Shown: in pieces, positions 33,839 through 42,176 of the stretch | How the letters are laid out: the number at the start of each line of letters is the position of its first letter | Numbering within the stretch: position 1 is the first letter of the stretch | Origin: Streptomyces sp. GESEQ-35 | Lineage (GTDB): Bacteria; Actinomycetota; Actinomycetes; Streptomycetales; Streptomycetaceae | Length of the DNA stretch: 64,000 bases | NCBI RefSeq assembly: GCF_017948485.1 | Contig: NZ_JAFFSX010000029.1 | Location: 1-64,000, forward strand | Reading direction: 5' to 3' | Notes under the pieces: generated by a model | The model's database searches: none | Seen by the model: only the letters and a program-made list of their open reading frames with translations | Told to the model about the DNA's origin: nothing | Position numbers and translations under genes: made by a program

Positions 33839-34219
33839 GTGTTGCGCGACATGTCCGATGTGAAGTGCCGATGTACGTGTCCGGGAGCGACGGTGTGGGT
33901 GACCGGGCCGTCGGTGGCCGACCGGCGCGCGGCCGCCTATGCGCTGGCCGAACGACTGCTGGCCGGACAGCGCCGGGTCGAGGTGCTCGACCGGCTCAAC
34001 GACCATGACACGGATGCCGAACGCATCGGCCTGATGGCCGAGGTGCTCGCCCGCAACGGCATCGTGGCGATCGTCCCGTGCGCCGATGAGGGCGTGCCAA
34101 CGGTGCGTGCACGCCACGCGGCGAGCGGAACGCGGTACGTCGAGGTGTGCGTCGGCGGGCGGGAGGGGCCAGAGGATTCGGCGGAGGCGGCGCTCGGGGT
34201 GCTGGCCGGGCAGGGCTGA
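33839..34219 (+). CDS. APS-kinase-like protein lacking the Walker A motif
   Basis: A 126-residue protein. From residue 17 it follows the adenylylsulfate kinase pattern: ATVWVTGPS, AYALAERLLAGQRRVEVLD, AERIGLMAEVLARNGIVAIV, then RYVEVCV where the family has YLEVHV. The P-loop, normally GLPSAGKTT, is GPSVADRRA, so ATP phosphates cannot bind in the usual way, and the DGDxxR motif after VEVLD is also gone. The last third of APS kinase is missing. A Cys-rich start (VKCRCTCPG) is unlike the family. ggagg lies 5 nt before the GTG, so it looks expressed. It may be a repurposed pseudoenzyme or a decaying copy. Confidence 0.75.
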   Translation: MLRDMSDVKCRCTCPGATVWVTGPSVADRRAAAYALAERLLAGQRRVEVLDRLNDHDTDAERIGLMAEVLARNGIVAIVPCADEGVPTVRARHAASGTRYVEVCVGGREGPEDSAEAALGVLAGQG

Positions 34220-34302
34220 CGATCCCGCGACGGGCGTTCGGCGCGTGAAGGGGCCCCCAATGCCACTTCCCCCCGGTCGACCGCTGCGGGAGCCGGCCCC
34301 GC

Positions 34303-35544
34303 TCACCGGACCAGTTCGGCCGGCTTGGTGGCCTTGCCGAGCAGCCACTCCAGGGGGCCGCGGCGGAAGTGGCGTGACCAGAGGGTGGCGAACGCGGTCA
34401 CGGCGGCGATGAAGCCGAGCAGCATGTGGAGGGTGGGGCCGGGGAGTTCCTCGATGCCGAGGACGTGGATGCCGGCGATGTGGAAGACGTAGGCGGTCAG
34501 GGACATCGAGCCGACCGCGATCACCGGGCGGGCGAGGCGGTGGAAGCGGGGGAAGGCGTCCACGGCGGCGAGGCAGCCGGCCAGCACCGCGATCGCCACG
34601 CCGGTGTTGGCCATGATCGACAGGGTCGTCTCGCTGTGCGGGGAGGCGACCAGAAGGCCGGCCGGGGTGCTGCCGTCGGCGTAGCCCCAGGTGTCGGACC
34701 ACCAGGCGGACGCGGCCGATCCGTCCTCGCCCCAAGCCAGAGGACTGAGTGCCGTGAGCGCGCCGGGAACCAGGTGCAGGGCGAGGAAGGAGCCGCCGTA
34801 GCCGATGACGGCCAGCGAGACGCCGGTGATCGCCAGGCGTATGCGTACGGCGGTGGCGGTCAGGTCGAGGCGGGCCACCGCCATGCCGGCGATGACGAAG
34901 GGGACCCAGGCCAGGGCCGGGTAGCTGCCGGTGAAGAGGAGCGGGACGATGCCGTCGGCGTCGGCGGGCCAGGCCCAGAGGCCGCTCGCGCCGTCCGCGG
35001 GCAGCGCGTGCAGGATGACGTACAGGACCTGCGGCAGCACCAGGGCACTGCCCGCGGCGATGATCGCCAGCGGGCCCGCGCTCAGCCGGTACAGCGGCAG
35101 GACGAGCAGGAAGAACAGGCCGTAGAAGGCGAGGATCACCTCGACCGGCGTGCCGGCCAGGGTGAGCGCGGTGCCCAGGACCAGCAGCACCAGCGCCCGG
35201 ATCACCACCTTCGCGACCGCCTGCCGGCCCGCCCGGCCCGTCTTCGGGGTGCGGCGTCCGGTGATCAGCATGATCGAGAAGCCGGCCAGGAAGGCGAACA
35301 GCGCGGAGGCGCGGCCGTGCGCCAGTTCCATGAGGTACCCGGTGATGCCGCCCCGGGACGGGTCGGGGCCGACGTGGGCCGCGTACATGCCGAAGACCGC
35401 AAGCCCCCGGGCGAGATCCACGCCGATCAGACGGCCCACCGGGACTCGGCCCGTTCCGGCGGTCTTGGGCGGTTCGTTGTCCGAGGCCCCGGGGCGGGCG
35501 GTGGCCGGCGCCGCGAGCGCCATGTCGTCTGCGTGCTGGGTCAT
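34303..35544 (-). CDS. DUF418-type multi-spanning membrane protein
   Basis: A 413-residue protein with about ten membrane helices. The opening RLIGVDLARGLAVFGMYAAH is shared by heparan-alpha-glucosaminide acetyltransferase-like and DUF418 proteins, and the end SMSLTAYVFHIAGIHVLGI plus FRRGPLEWLLGKAT is the DUF418 C-terminus. A role in acyl transfer to envelope sugars is conceivable but unproven. The start at 35544 (MTQHADDMALAAPA) is preferred over the longer frame for its better family fit. It is convergent with the APS-kinase-like gene. Confidence 0.87.
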   Translation of the reverse strand: MTQHADDMALAAPATARPGASDNEPPKTAGTGRVPVGRLIGVDLARGLAVFGMYAAHVGPDPSRGGITGYLMELAHGRASALFAFLAGFSIMLITGRRTPKTGRAGRQAVAKVVIRALVLLVLGTALTLAGTPVEVILAFYGLFFLLVLPLYRLSAGPLAIIAAGSALVLPQVLYVILHALPADGASGLWAWPADADGIVPLLFTGSYPALAWVPFVIAGMAVARLDLTATAVRIRLAITGVSLAVIGYGGSFLALHLVPGALTALSPLAWGEDGSAASAWWSDTWGYADGSTPAGLLVASPHSETTLSIMANTGVAIAVLAGCLAAVDAFPRFHRLARPVIAVGSMSLTAYVFHIAGIHVLGIEELPGPTLHMLLGFIAAVTAFATLWSRHFRRGPLEWLLGKATKPAELVR

Positions 35545-35791
35545 GGTTCCCAGGCTCGGGAGCGGCCCGGGGGCCGGAGTATCCGGCACCTGTCCGGTCC
35601 CACCCCGCCGTCCGGTCACCGCCTCCCCCCGTCCGGCGGGAACCCTCCCCCCAGGTGGCTGGAGTCACTCCCCGGAGCCGCCTCGCGAGGCGGCTCCCGC
35701 TCTACGGTCGGAGCGGTGACAATCGACTATCGAGACCGACGTGCGGCCGACGACGTGCGCACACCGACCAGTGACTGACGAGGCAGGGCGC

Positions 35792-36466
35792 GTGATCCGG
35801 GTAGTGGTGGTCGACGACGAGGCTCTGGTGCGGTCCGGCTTCAAGCTCATCCTGGGCGCGGCCGACGACATCGAGGTGGTCGCGACGACGGCGGGCGCGG
35901 AGGCCGTCGACACCGTCCGGCGGGAAGACCCCGACGTCGTGCTCCTCGACATCCGGATGCCGGACGTCGACGGGCTGACCGTGCTGCGCCGGCTGCGTGC
36001 GCTGCCGCAGCCGCCGGTGGTGGCGATGCTCACGACGTTCGACGCCGACGAGTACATCGTGACCGCGCTGCGTTCCGGTGCGGCCGGATTCCTGCTCAAG
36101 GACACCGAGCCCGATCAACTTGCCCAACTGGTACGGACGTTGGCGGCAGGCGGGGTCGTGATGTCACCGAAGGCGTCCCGTGCCGTCTGGCAGAGTCACC
36201 CCGGAGCCTCTGCGGTCGCCGACGAGGAGGCCACCCGCGTCGGCCGGCTCACCGAGCGTGAGCGCGACGTCCTCGTACTGATCGCGGAGGGGCTGTCCAA
36301 CGCCGACATCGGAAGCCGGATCCACCTCAGCGCGGGCACCGTCAAGGACCACGTCAGCGCGATCCTCACCAAGCTGCGGGTCGGCAGCCGGGTGCAGGCG
36401 GCGCTGCTCGCCCAGCGGGCGGGGCTGCTTGGTGATGGGCAGTGGTGTTCGGGGCCGGGGCTATGA
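35792..36466 (+). CDS. NarL/LuxR-family response regulator
   Basis: A 224-residue regulator with receiver acidic residues D8-D9, phosphoacceptor D53 in VVLLDIRMPD, Lys in LLKDTEP, and a C-terminal LuxR HTH (LTERERDVLVLIAEGLSNAD then HLSAGTVKDHVSAILTKL). GTG 35792 is preferred; GTG 35771 is in frame too. The gene's last 46 bases lie in the first copy of an 80-bp tandem duplication, so its C-terminus (GLLGDGQWCSGPGL) may have been altered or repeated. Its stop overlaps a 27-codon ORF that bridges to the kinase. Confidence 0.93.
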   Translation: MIRVVVVDDEALVRSGFKLILGAADDIEVVATTAGAEAVDTVRREDPDVVLLDIRMPDVDGLTVLRRLRALPQPPVVAMLTTFDADEYIVTALRSGAAGFLLKDTEPDQLAQLVRTLAAGGVVMSPKASRAVWQSHPGASAVADEEATRVGRLTERERDVLVLIAEGLSNADIGSRIHLSAGTVKDHVSAILTKLRVGSRVQAALLAQRAGLLGDGQWCSGPGL

Positions 36467-36580
36467 GCGCGCGTTGCGTCTGGTGGGCGTGGATGCGGGT
36501 GGGGCTGCTTGGTGATGGGCAGTGGTGTTCGGGGCCGGGGCGATGAGCGCGCCCAGAGACTGGTGGGCGCGGATTCCCGC
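36421..36580. repeat. 80-bp imperfect tandem duplication at the regulator/kinase junction
   Basis: Two 80-bp copies (36421-36500 and 36501-36580). The first 41 bases are identical and the rest is diverged but alignable (ctatgagcgcgcg versus cgatgagcgcgcc; ctggtgggcgtggat versus ctggtgggcgcggat). Each copy carries the ATGA stop/start overlap. Confidence 0.92.
36463..36546 (+). CDS. 27-residue bridging ORF created by the duplication
   Basis: ATG 36463 overlaps the regulator's TGA (ATGA), and its own TGA overlaps the kinase ATG at 36543 (ATGA). It encodes MSARCVWWAWMRVGLLGDGQ then WCSGPGR. Copy 1 of the duplication turned the original kinase start into this mini-gene. It probably has no function of its own but may keep ribosomes moving from regulator to kinase. 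No homology expected. Confidence 0.5.
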   Translation: MSARCVWWAWMRVGLLGDGQWCSGPGR

Positions 36581-37664
36581 CCCGGTCATCGATGCCGTGG
36601 TCGTCGTGGCCGCGGCCGGGGACGGCGTGGTCAACCTGGGGGAGGGCGGCTCCGTCGAGCAGGCCATGGTCGCGCTCGGCTGCGCCGCGCTCGCCGTACG
36701 ACGCTACTTCCCGCTTCCGGTCTTCCTGCTCACCCTCCCCGCCAGCCTCATGCTGGACATCGTCGTCGCCCCGTTCGCGGCCCTGTTCACACTGGCCGAG
36801 CGGTCCCGCAACCGCCGCCTGCTCGTCGTGTGCGCGGTGCTGTTCGCCGTCGCCTCCGCCGCACCCTGGCCGCTGGACGACATCTCCTCGCACGAGCGCA
36901 CGTGGACCCTGGTCTACTTCTTCTACACACTCGCCACCGCCGCCGCCCCCGTCCTGCTGGGCCAACTGGTCCAGGCCCGCCGGGATTTGGCCCGCCGCCT
37001 CGCCGAGATCGAGGAAGCCCGCGAACACGAACGCCTGCTGCACTCCCAGGCCGTCCTCGCCCGCGAACGCGCCCAGCTCGCCCGCGAGATGCACGACGTC
37101 GTCTCGCACCAGGTCAGCCTGATCGCCGTACAGGCCGGCGCCCTGCAAGTCGCCGCCAAAGAACCGGACTTCAAGGAGGGCGCCCGCGCCATCCGCTCGC
37201 TCAGCGTCGACACCCTCGACGAACTGCGCCACATGGTCACCCTGCTGCGGGCCTCCGGCGGCCGGGCCACCGAGCTCACCCCGCAGCCGACCCTCTCCGA
37301 CCTGCACAAGCTCGTCACGACCAGCGGCATCGACGCCGAACTGACCGGTGACCTCTCCCCGGACGTCAGCACCACCGCCCAGCGCGCCGTCTACCGCACG
37401 GTCCAGGAAGCCCTCACCAACGTCCGCAAACACGCCCCCGGCGCGACCGCCACGGTCCACCTCTGGCACGACCCCGACGCATACGGCGTGACCGTCACGA
37501 ACACACCCCCCACCCGCCCCTCGCTGCCCCTGCCCGGCGCCCACCAGGGCCTGATCGGCCTCAAGGAACGCGCCGAACTCCTCGCCGGCACCTTCGAATT
37601 CGGGCGCACGCCGGACGGCGGCTACGAGGTGAGCCTGCGGATTCCGGCGCATGGGGACGCCTGA
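36543..37664 (+). CDS. NarL-type sensor histidine kinase (HisKA_3)
   Basis: A 373-residue kinase. Four or five membrane helices lie within residues 10-140. Then comes a short coiled coil (RRDLARRLAEIEEAREHERL) and the HisKA_3 box with H184 in LAREMHDVVSHQVSLIAVQA. The ATPase domain has TVQEALTNVRKHAP (N box) and HQGLIGLKERAEL (G box region). The DXGXG box is poorly kept (VTNTPPTRP), as in many Streptomyces kinases of this class. It partners with the regulator upstream. The ATG at 36543 is the second-copy start. Confidence 0.9.
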   Translation: MSAPRDWWARIPAPVIDAVVVVAAAGDGVVNLGEGGSVEQAMVALGCAALAVRRYFPLPVFLLTLPASLMLDIVVAPFAALFTLAERSRNRRLLVVCAVLFAVASAAPWPLDDISSHERTWTLVYFFYTLATAAAPVLLGQLVQARRDLARRLAEIEEAREHERLLHSQAVLARERAQLAREMHDVVSHQVSLIAVQAGALQVAAKEPDFKEGARAIRSLSVDTLDELRHMVTLLRASGGRATELTPQPTLSDLHKLVTTSGIDAELTGDLSPDVSTTAQRAVYRTVQEALTNVRKHAPGATATVHLWHDPDAYGVTVTNTPPTRPSLPLPGAHQGLIGLKERAELLAGTFEFGRTPDGGYEVSLRIPAHGDA

Positions 37665-37741
37665 GACCCGCGAAAACTCCTATCCGTAGTTCTCACGGAT
37701 CAACGCCGTTTCCCTGGCTCATGCGGCCTGACGGCCCGGCC

Positions 37742-38464
37742 TCACCGCAGGTGCCGCCCGAAGAACCGGTTCCCGTCCTCCGCCTCGAACCACGGGGTGC
37801 CGGTGTGCCCGCCCAGATTGGCGTGCAGCGTCTTCTCCTTGCTGCCGAAGGCGTCGAACAGGTCCAGGGCCCGTTGCCGGGGGTTCCCTTCGTCGTCCCA
37901 CTGGAGCAGGAACAGCAGCGGAATGGTGACCTGCCGGGCCTCCTCGCGCTGGGCGCGGGGCACGAAACCCCCGGCGAAGAAACCGGCGGCCGTGATGCGC
38001 GGCTCGACCACCGCCAGCCGAATGCCGAGGGCGGTCCACCCCGAGTACCCGACCGGTCCGCCGATCTCGGGCAGCGACAGGAGGGCGTCCAGGGTGGTCC
38101 GCCATTCCGGGACCGCCTTTTCGACCAGCGGGCCGACGAGGGACTCGAAGATCTCGTCGACCGGCTCGCCGCCCTGCATCGCCCGGCGGAGGTCGGCGCG
38201 GACCTGCTCGTCGGCGGCGGAACGGGGCCGGTCACCGCACCCGGCTGCGTCGATGGAGGCCACCGCATAGCCGTACGCCGCGCAGTGCCGGGCCCGGGCC
38301 ACCAGCCGGGGTTCCCTCTTGGGCAGGCCGTTGTTGTGGGCCATCAGGATCAGCGGAGCCGGTGCGGCGGATTCAGGCGTCCACAGGGTGCCGGGGATCT
38401 CGCCGAGGGTGAATTCGCGCTCGAGGACGCCGTCGTCGAGGCGCTGTTCGGAAGTGAACTGCAT
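37742..38464 (-). CDS. Alpha/beta hydrolase (dienelactone hydrolase-like)
   Basis: A 240-residue hydrolase-fold protein. PLILMAHNNGLPKREPRLVA is the oxyanion-hole strand and loop. In place of the classical GxSxG nucleophile elbow it reads GPVGYSGWTALGIR, with Ser in YSGWT. A conserved-looking Asp in LQWDDEGNPRQ and His in LGGHTGTPWFE complete the probable triad. The family acts on esters or similar bonds; substrate unknown. It is convergent with the histidine kinase gene, with a 77-bp gap. Confidence 0.85.
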   Translation of the reverse strand: MQFTSEQRLDDGVLEREFTLGEIPGTLWTPESAAPAPLILMAHNNGLPKREPRLVARARHCAAYGYAVASIDAAGCGDRPRSAADEQVRADLRRAMQGGEPVDEIFESLVGPLVEKAVPEWRTTLDALLSLPEIGGPVGYSGWTALGIRLAVVEPRITAAGFFAGGFVPRAQREEARQVTIPLLFLLQWDDEGNPRQRALDLFDAFGSKEKTLHANLGGHTGTPWFEAEDGNRFFGRHLR

Positions 38465-38643
38465 GGTCGTGCCTTTCGGGAGTGCGCTTGAACGGCGCTC
38501 CCGGACGACCTATCGCCCGACCGTGACCCCGGAGGGGAGCACCCATGTCGATACTGCGTTCACGGGTACCACCTCCTCGTTCTCTCGCACGGCCTCCGGA
38601 AAACTAGCAGCGGTCGCCGTGGCCCGCCAACGGGTTTTTCCGG

Positions 38644-38777
38644 CCGCCCGACAGCGCCTTCCGCGTGCTGTGGGGCTCCCAGGACGTGCACGTCTTCCGC
38701 GACGGGATCAAGCGTCTGCGCACGCCACCGGCCGACGGGTGCGCGAACTGCCCATCACCGCCGAGGCGTTGCTTTGA
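38644..38777 (+). pseudogene. Remnant resembling an MmyB-type regulator C-terminus
   Basis: One frame reads DSAFRVLWGSQDVHVFRDGI then KRLR, and after a one-base frame shift another reads HATGRRVRELPITAEALL and stops at 38777. FRxLWxxxDVxxxxxGxKRxRHP is the conserved C-terminal block of MmyB-type XRE regulators like the intact one at 28204. With no HTH and a frameshift it must be debris. The rest of 38465-38843 has no supportable gene. Confidence 0.5.
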
Positions 38778-38843
38778 GCCGAGCTTTGGGCAGCGGTGCA
38801 CGCCCCGGTCCGTGGTGGTGGACCGGGGCACTTGTCGCGAGCG

Positions 38844-39695
38844 TCAGCTGGTCGCTCGGGCGGCGTCCACTATGAGGTCGGCGACGACCTTGGGGTGACT
38901 GATCATCACGACGTGGGACGAGCGCGGGACTTCGACGATCTTGCGCGCGTTCGCACGGCTGTACATCCAGCGCTCGCACGCCGGCGGGATCGCCTTGTCC
39001 TGGCCGGCGACCAGCCCCCACGACGGGATCGTTTTCCAAGCCGCGGCCGTGGTCGGGAAGATGAAGGAATCGGCGTCGAACGGCCGCTGCGTGGCCTGAA
39101 GCACCCGGAAGTCAGCGGTAGGTATGTCGGTGGCGAAGGCCGCCTGGCCGTCCTTGCTCAGGTACAGATCGATTCCGGTCGTGCCGTCGGCCTTCGTGTA
39201 CGGGACCGGCACGCTCACCGGCTCGACCTCGCTGCCGGGGAACTTGGTGATGAGTTCCCCCTGCGTCTCGCCCACGTCGGGCACGAACGCCGCGATGTAG
39301 ACCAACGCCTTGACGTTGGCCTTCCCGGCAGCGGCATTCGTGATGACCGTTCCGCCCATGGAGTGCGCGACCAGCACGACCGGCCCGCTGATGGAGTCCA
39401 GCAGGCTCCCGATGTACGGGGCGTCGGTCGGAATACCTCGCAGCGGGTTCGACCCACAGACCGTGGTGTAGCCCTTGTCCTGCAACTTCTCGATGGTGGC
39501 GTTCCAGCAGGACGAATCGGCGTAGCCGCCATGCACCAAGACGATCGTGGGCTTCACCTTCTGCTGCTCCTCACCGGTACCGGTCGGGGCCGTCGCCGCG
39601 CCGGCCGTTCCTTCTGAGCCGGCAATCAGCGCCGCCGACCCGGCAAGCGCCGCTCCGGCGGCCAGTACGTGACGTCGGGAAACATCGGTCCTCAT
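38844..39695 (-). CDS. Tat-exported alpha/beta hydrolase
   Basis: A 283-residue hydrolase. The N-terminus MRTDVSRRHVLAAGAALAGS has an SRRHVL twin-arginine signal, cleaved near GTAGAA. The body has VLVHGGYADSSCWNATI (oxyanion loop), nucleophile elbow VAHSMGGT and the His near the end (VPRSSHVVMISHP). It resembles secreted salicylate-esterase-like or methylesterase-type hydrolases (MES family pattern). Its ATG follows gaggagtccc. Substrate unknown. Confidence 0.9.
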   Translation of the reverse strand: MRTDVSRRHVLAAGAALAGSAALIAGSEGTAGAATAPTGTGEEQQKVKPTIVLVHGGYADSSCWNATIEKLQDKGYTTVCGSNPLRGIPTDAPYIGSLLDSISGPVVLVAHSMGGTVITNAAAGKANVKALVYIAAFVPDVGETQGELITKFPGSEVEPVSVPVPYTKADGTTGIDLYLSKDGQAAFATDIPTADFRVLQATQRPFDADSFIFPTTAAAWKTIPSWGLVAGQDKAIPPACERWMYSRANARKIVEVPRSSHVVMISHPKVVADLIVDAARATS

Positions 39696-39857
39696 GGGAC
39701 TCCTCAGTTCGGCCCGGTCGGCGGGCTCAGCCGCCCACGGGGCGGCTTGATCGGTGTACGCCATGGAGGCTATGAGGAGTGCTTTGCGGTGGCATCGGCA
39801 GTGTGACCTAGATTTCGGGCAAACCGGGTCGACGACATCCCTCGGAGACATGAAAGA

Positions 39858-39879
39858 GGCGGGGTCCGGAAACCCCGCC
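39858..39879 (-). terminator. Hairpin after the 143-residue ORF
   Basis: An 8-bp perfect stem (ggcggggt / accccgcc) with a 6-nt loop lies 21 bp beyond the stop of the gene at 39901-40332. Read on the minus strand it is followed by tctttcat, a weak T run. Confidence 0.6.
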
Positions 39880-39900
39880 CGCACACCACGAAACCCCAGC

Positions 39901-40332
39901 TCAGGGCCAAACCAAGCAATAAGGCTGATGCCCCGCCTCATGCAACCGATGGCTGAAGTCCTGCCACTCATGCAGCAGTTGGTACACGTTGAACGCGTCC
40001 CGAGGCCCGCCCCGGTCCGGCACCGTGGACCAGATGAACGCCGCCGCGCCGACCGCTTCCTCGCCGATGCCCCGTAGGGGATCGACGACCGTCATCGGGA
40101 GCTTGACCACCGCGTAGTCGGGATGCAGGACGACCAGCTCAAGCGGCGGCACCTTGTTGAGGGGGACGCCCTCGATGCCGGTGAGGACCATCGCGGCCAT
40201 CGTTTCCGGCTTGATCTTGGTGAACATGCCGTTCATGCCGAGCTCGTCGCCGCCGAGTTCTTCGGGGCGCATCGAGATCGGGACGCGGGCCGCGGTCGCG
40301 CCGTCAGGTGCGCCGAAGTACTTGTACGTCAC
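39901..40332 (-). CDS. Conserved hypothetical protein
   Basis: A 143-residue soluble protein beginning MTYKYFGAPDGATAARVPIS. It has no domain I recognise. It is mixed alpha/beta with a C-terminal Trp/His-rich stretch (VYQLLHEWQDFSHRLHEAGH). Codon use is normal and a hairpin follows it, so it is a real gene. GTG 40332 is the likely start, but an upstream start cannot be excluded because no clear ribosome binding site is seen. It diverges from hemL with a long gap. Confidence 0.7.
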   Translation of the reverse strand: MTYKYFGAPDGATAARVPISMRPEELGGDELGMNGMFTKIKPETMAAMVLTGIEGVPLNKVPPLELVVLHPDYAVVKLPMTVVDPLRGIGEEAVGAAAFIWSTVPDRGGPRDAFNVYQLLHEWQDFSHRLHEAGHQPYCLVWP

Positions 40333-40859
40333 CCCCACCCGACCACCATTCCTGCTCCCCGCCCGCCGCTCGTGCCCCTCGGGCTCCATCTGTCCACCCT
40401 GAGTCTGCCGTGATTCAGCCGCTTCCTCCGCGTCGCGCCGGTGCCTTCCCCGCCGGGCACGTCGAGGACCCAGGTCATCAGTCCCCTCGCCCAGTCCGCC
40501 ACCGCGATGCATATCTCCACCCGACTGCTTTTCTAGGACGCGTGGCCCCCGCCGCGCAACCCGATCATCGTGTCAGTGACCTCCCCCACGGCCGCCCGCC
40601 GAAACGTGCGTTGAAACACCTGTCCGCAGGATCTTCGCAGCCCCTGAACAAGCCTTGCCACAGCATGGCCGGTGAGGGCTCCCGTATGAATACGTACGGG
40701 ATCCGGCATGGGCTTGTGTGTGTCAGGTCTCAGTTTCGCAGACGGCTGGACGGGTGGGGGCCGTCGCCCGGTTCTCCCGCCGCCTACCCTTGGGAAGTCA
40801 CTGGCAACCGGAGACCGAGAAGCCCAAGAACCCGGAGAAGGTCGGAGAAGTCGCAGGAC
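40333..40859. other. Long intergenic region before hemL
   Basis: 527 bases between the hypothetical gene (leftward) and hemL (rightward). No coding frame is convincing. It contains the nested palindrome at 40681-40700 and the hemL ribosome-binding region (caggac near 40854). It probably holds both promoters and any hemL leader. Confidence 0.6.
40681..40700. promoter_or_regulatory. Nested palindrome upstream of hemL
   Basis: cccgtatgaatacgtacggg contains cccgta/tacggg outer arms and cgtat/atacg inner arms. It lies 160 bp before the hemL ATG. It may be a regulator site or chance. Confidence 0.35.
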
Positions 40860-42176
40860 ATGAGCGAACTGCCTTATTCATACGATGCGCCTGTCTCGCA
40901 GGCTCTGTTCGACCGTGCGGCCGCCGTCACGCCCGGCGGCGTGAACTCCCCGGTCCGCGCCTTCCGGGCGGTGGGCGGGACACCTCGCTTCATGGTGTCC
41001 GGCAGCGGGCCCTACCTCACCGACGCCGACGGCCGCGAGTACGTCGACCTGGTCTGTTCCTGGGGACCCATGATCCTCGGGCACTCCCACCCCGAGGTCA
41101 TCGCCGCCGTCCGGGACGCCGTCTCCCGCGGTACGTCCTTCGGTGCCCCCGGCGAGGGCGAGGTCGCGCTCGCCGAGGAGATGGTCGCCCGGATCGAGCC
41201 CCTGGAGCAGGTGCGGCTCGTCTCCAGCGGGACCGAGGCCACCATGTCGGCCATCCGGCTCGCCCGCGGGTTCACGCGACGCACCAAGGTGATCAAGTTC
41301 GCCGGGTGTTACCACGGTCACGTCGACTCGCTCCTCGCTGCCGCGGGAAGTGGCGTGGCCACCTTCGCCCTGCCCGACACCCCCGGCGTCACCGGCGCCC
41401 AGGCCGGCGACACCATCGTGCTGCCGTACAACGACCTCGAGGCCGTGCAGGAGGCCTTCCACCGGCACCCCGGCGAGATCGCCTGTGTGATCACCGAGGC
41501 CTCGCCCGGCAACATGGGGGTGGTGCCTCCGGGGCCCGGGTTCAACCAGGGACTGAAGAACGCCTGCCGGGAGAACGGCGCCCTCTTCATCTCCGACGAG
41601 GTCATGACCGGCTTCCGGACCAGCAGGGCCGGCTGGTACGGCATCGACGGCGTCAAGCCCGACCTCATGACCTTCGGCAAGGTCATGGGCGGAGGCTTCC
41701 CCGCCGCCGCCTTCGGGGGGCGGGAGGACGTGATGGCCCACCTCGCGCCCGCCGGGCCCGTCTACCAGGCCGGCACCCTCTCCGGGAACCCGATCGCCAC
41801 CGCCGCCGGGCTCGCCCAGCTGCGTCTCCTCGACGACGCCGCGTACGACACCGTCGACGCCGTCTCGGCGCAGATCCAGGGCCTGGTCACCGAGGCGCTC
41901 ACCAAGGAAGGCGTTGCGCACCGGCTACAGACCGCCTCCAACATGTTCTCCGTCTTCTTCACGGACCGGACGGTGCGTGACTACGAGGACGCCAAGAAGC
42001 AGGAGTCCTTCCGCTTCACCGCGTTCTTCCACTCGCTGCTGGCGAACGGCGTCTATCTGCCGCCGTCGTCCTTCGAGTCGTGGTTCGTGTCCACGGCCCA
42101 TGACGAACGTGCCGTGCAGCGGATCGCCGACGCTCTCCCGGCGGCGGCCCGAGCGGCGGCGGAGGCCCAGGCATGA
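40860..42176 (+). CDS. hemL: Glutamate-1-semialdehyde 2,1-aminomutase
   Basis: This PLP enzyme converts glutamate-1-semialdehyde to 5-aminolevulinate, the C5 route that feeds HemB. It is 438 residues long. Signatures: AVTPGGVNSPVRAFRAVGG at the start, LVSSGTEATMSAIRLARGFT, YHGHVDSLL, and the PLP lysine K274 in MTFGKVMGGGFPAAAFGG. The stop overlaps the next gene's ATG (ATGA), so the histidine phosphatase is translationally coupled. Confidence 0.97.
   Translation: MSELPYSYDAPVSQALFDRAAAVTPGGVNSPVRAFRAVGGTPRFMVSGSGPYLTDADGREYVDLVCSWGPMILGHSHPEVIAAVRDAVSRGTSFGAPGEGEVALAEEMVARIEPLEQVRLVSSGTEATMSAIRLARGFTRRTKVIKFAGCYHGHVDSLLAAAGSGVATFALPDTPGVTGAQAGDTIVLPYNDLEAVQEAFHRHPGEIACVITEASPGNMGVVPPGPGFNQGLKNACRENGALFISDEVMTGFRTSRAGWYGIDGVKPDLMTFGKVMGGGFPAAAFGGREDVMAHLAPAGPVYQAGTLSGNPIATAAGLAQLRLLDDAAYDTVDAVSAQIQGLVTEALTKEGVAHRLQTASNMFSVFFTDRTVRDYEDAKKQESFRFTAFFHSLLANGVYLPPSSFESWFVSTAHDERAVQRIADALPAAARAAAEAQA

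Noticed and set aside
38544..38606. Possible 20-residue leader peptide (MSILRSRVPPPRSLARPPEN)
   Set aside because: Short, followed by debris rather than an attenuated operon, and it lacks the regulatory codon run expected of a leader.
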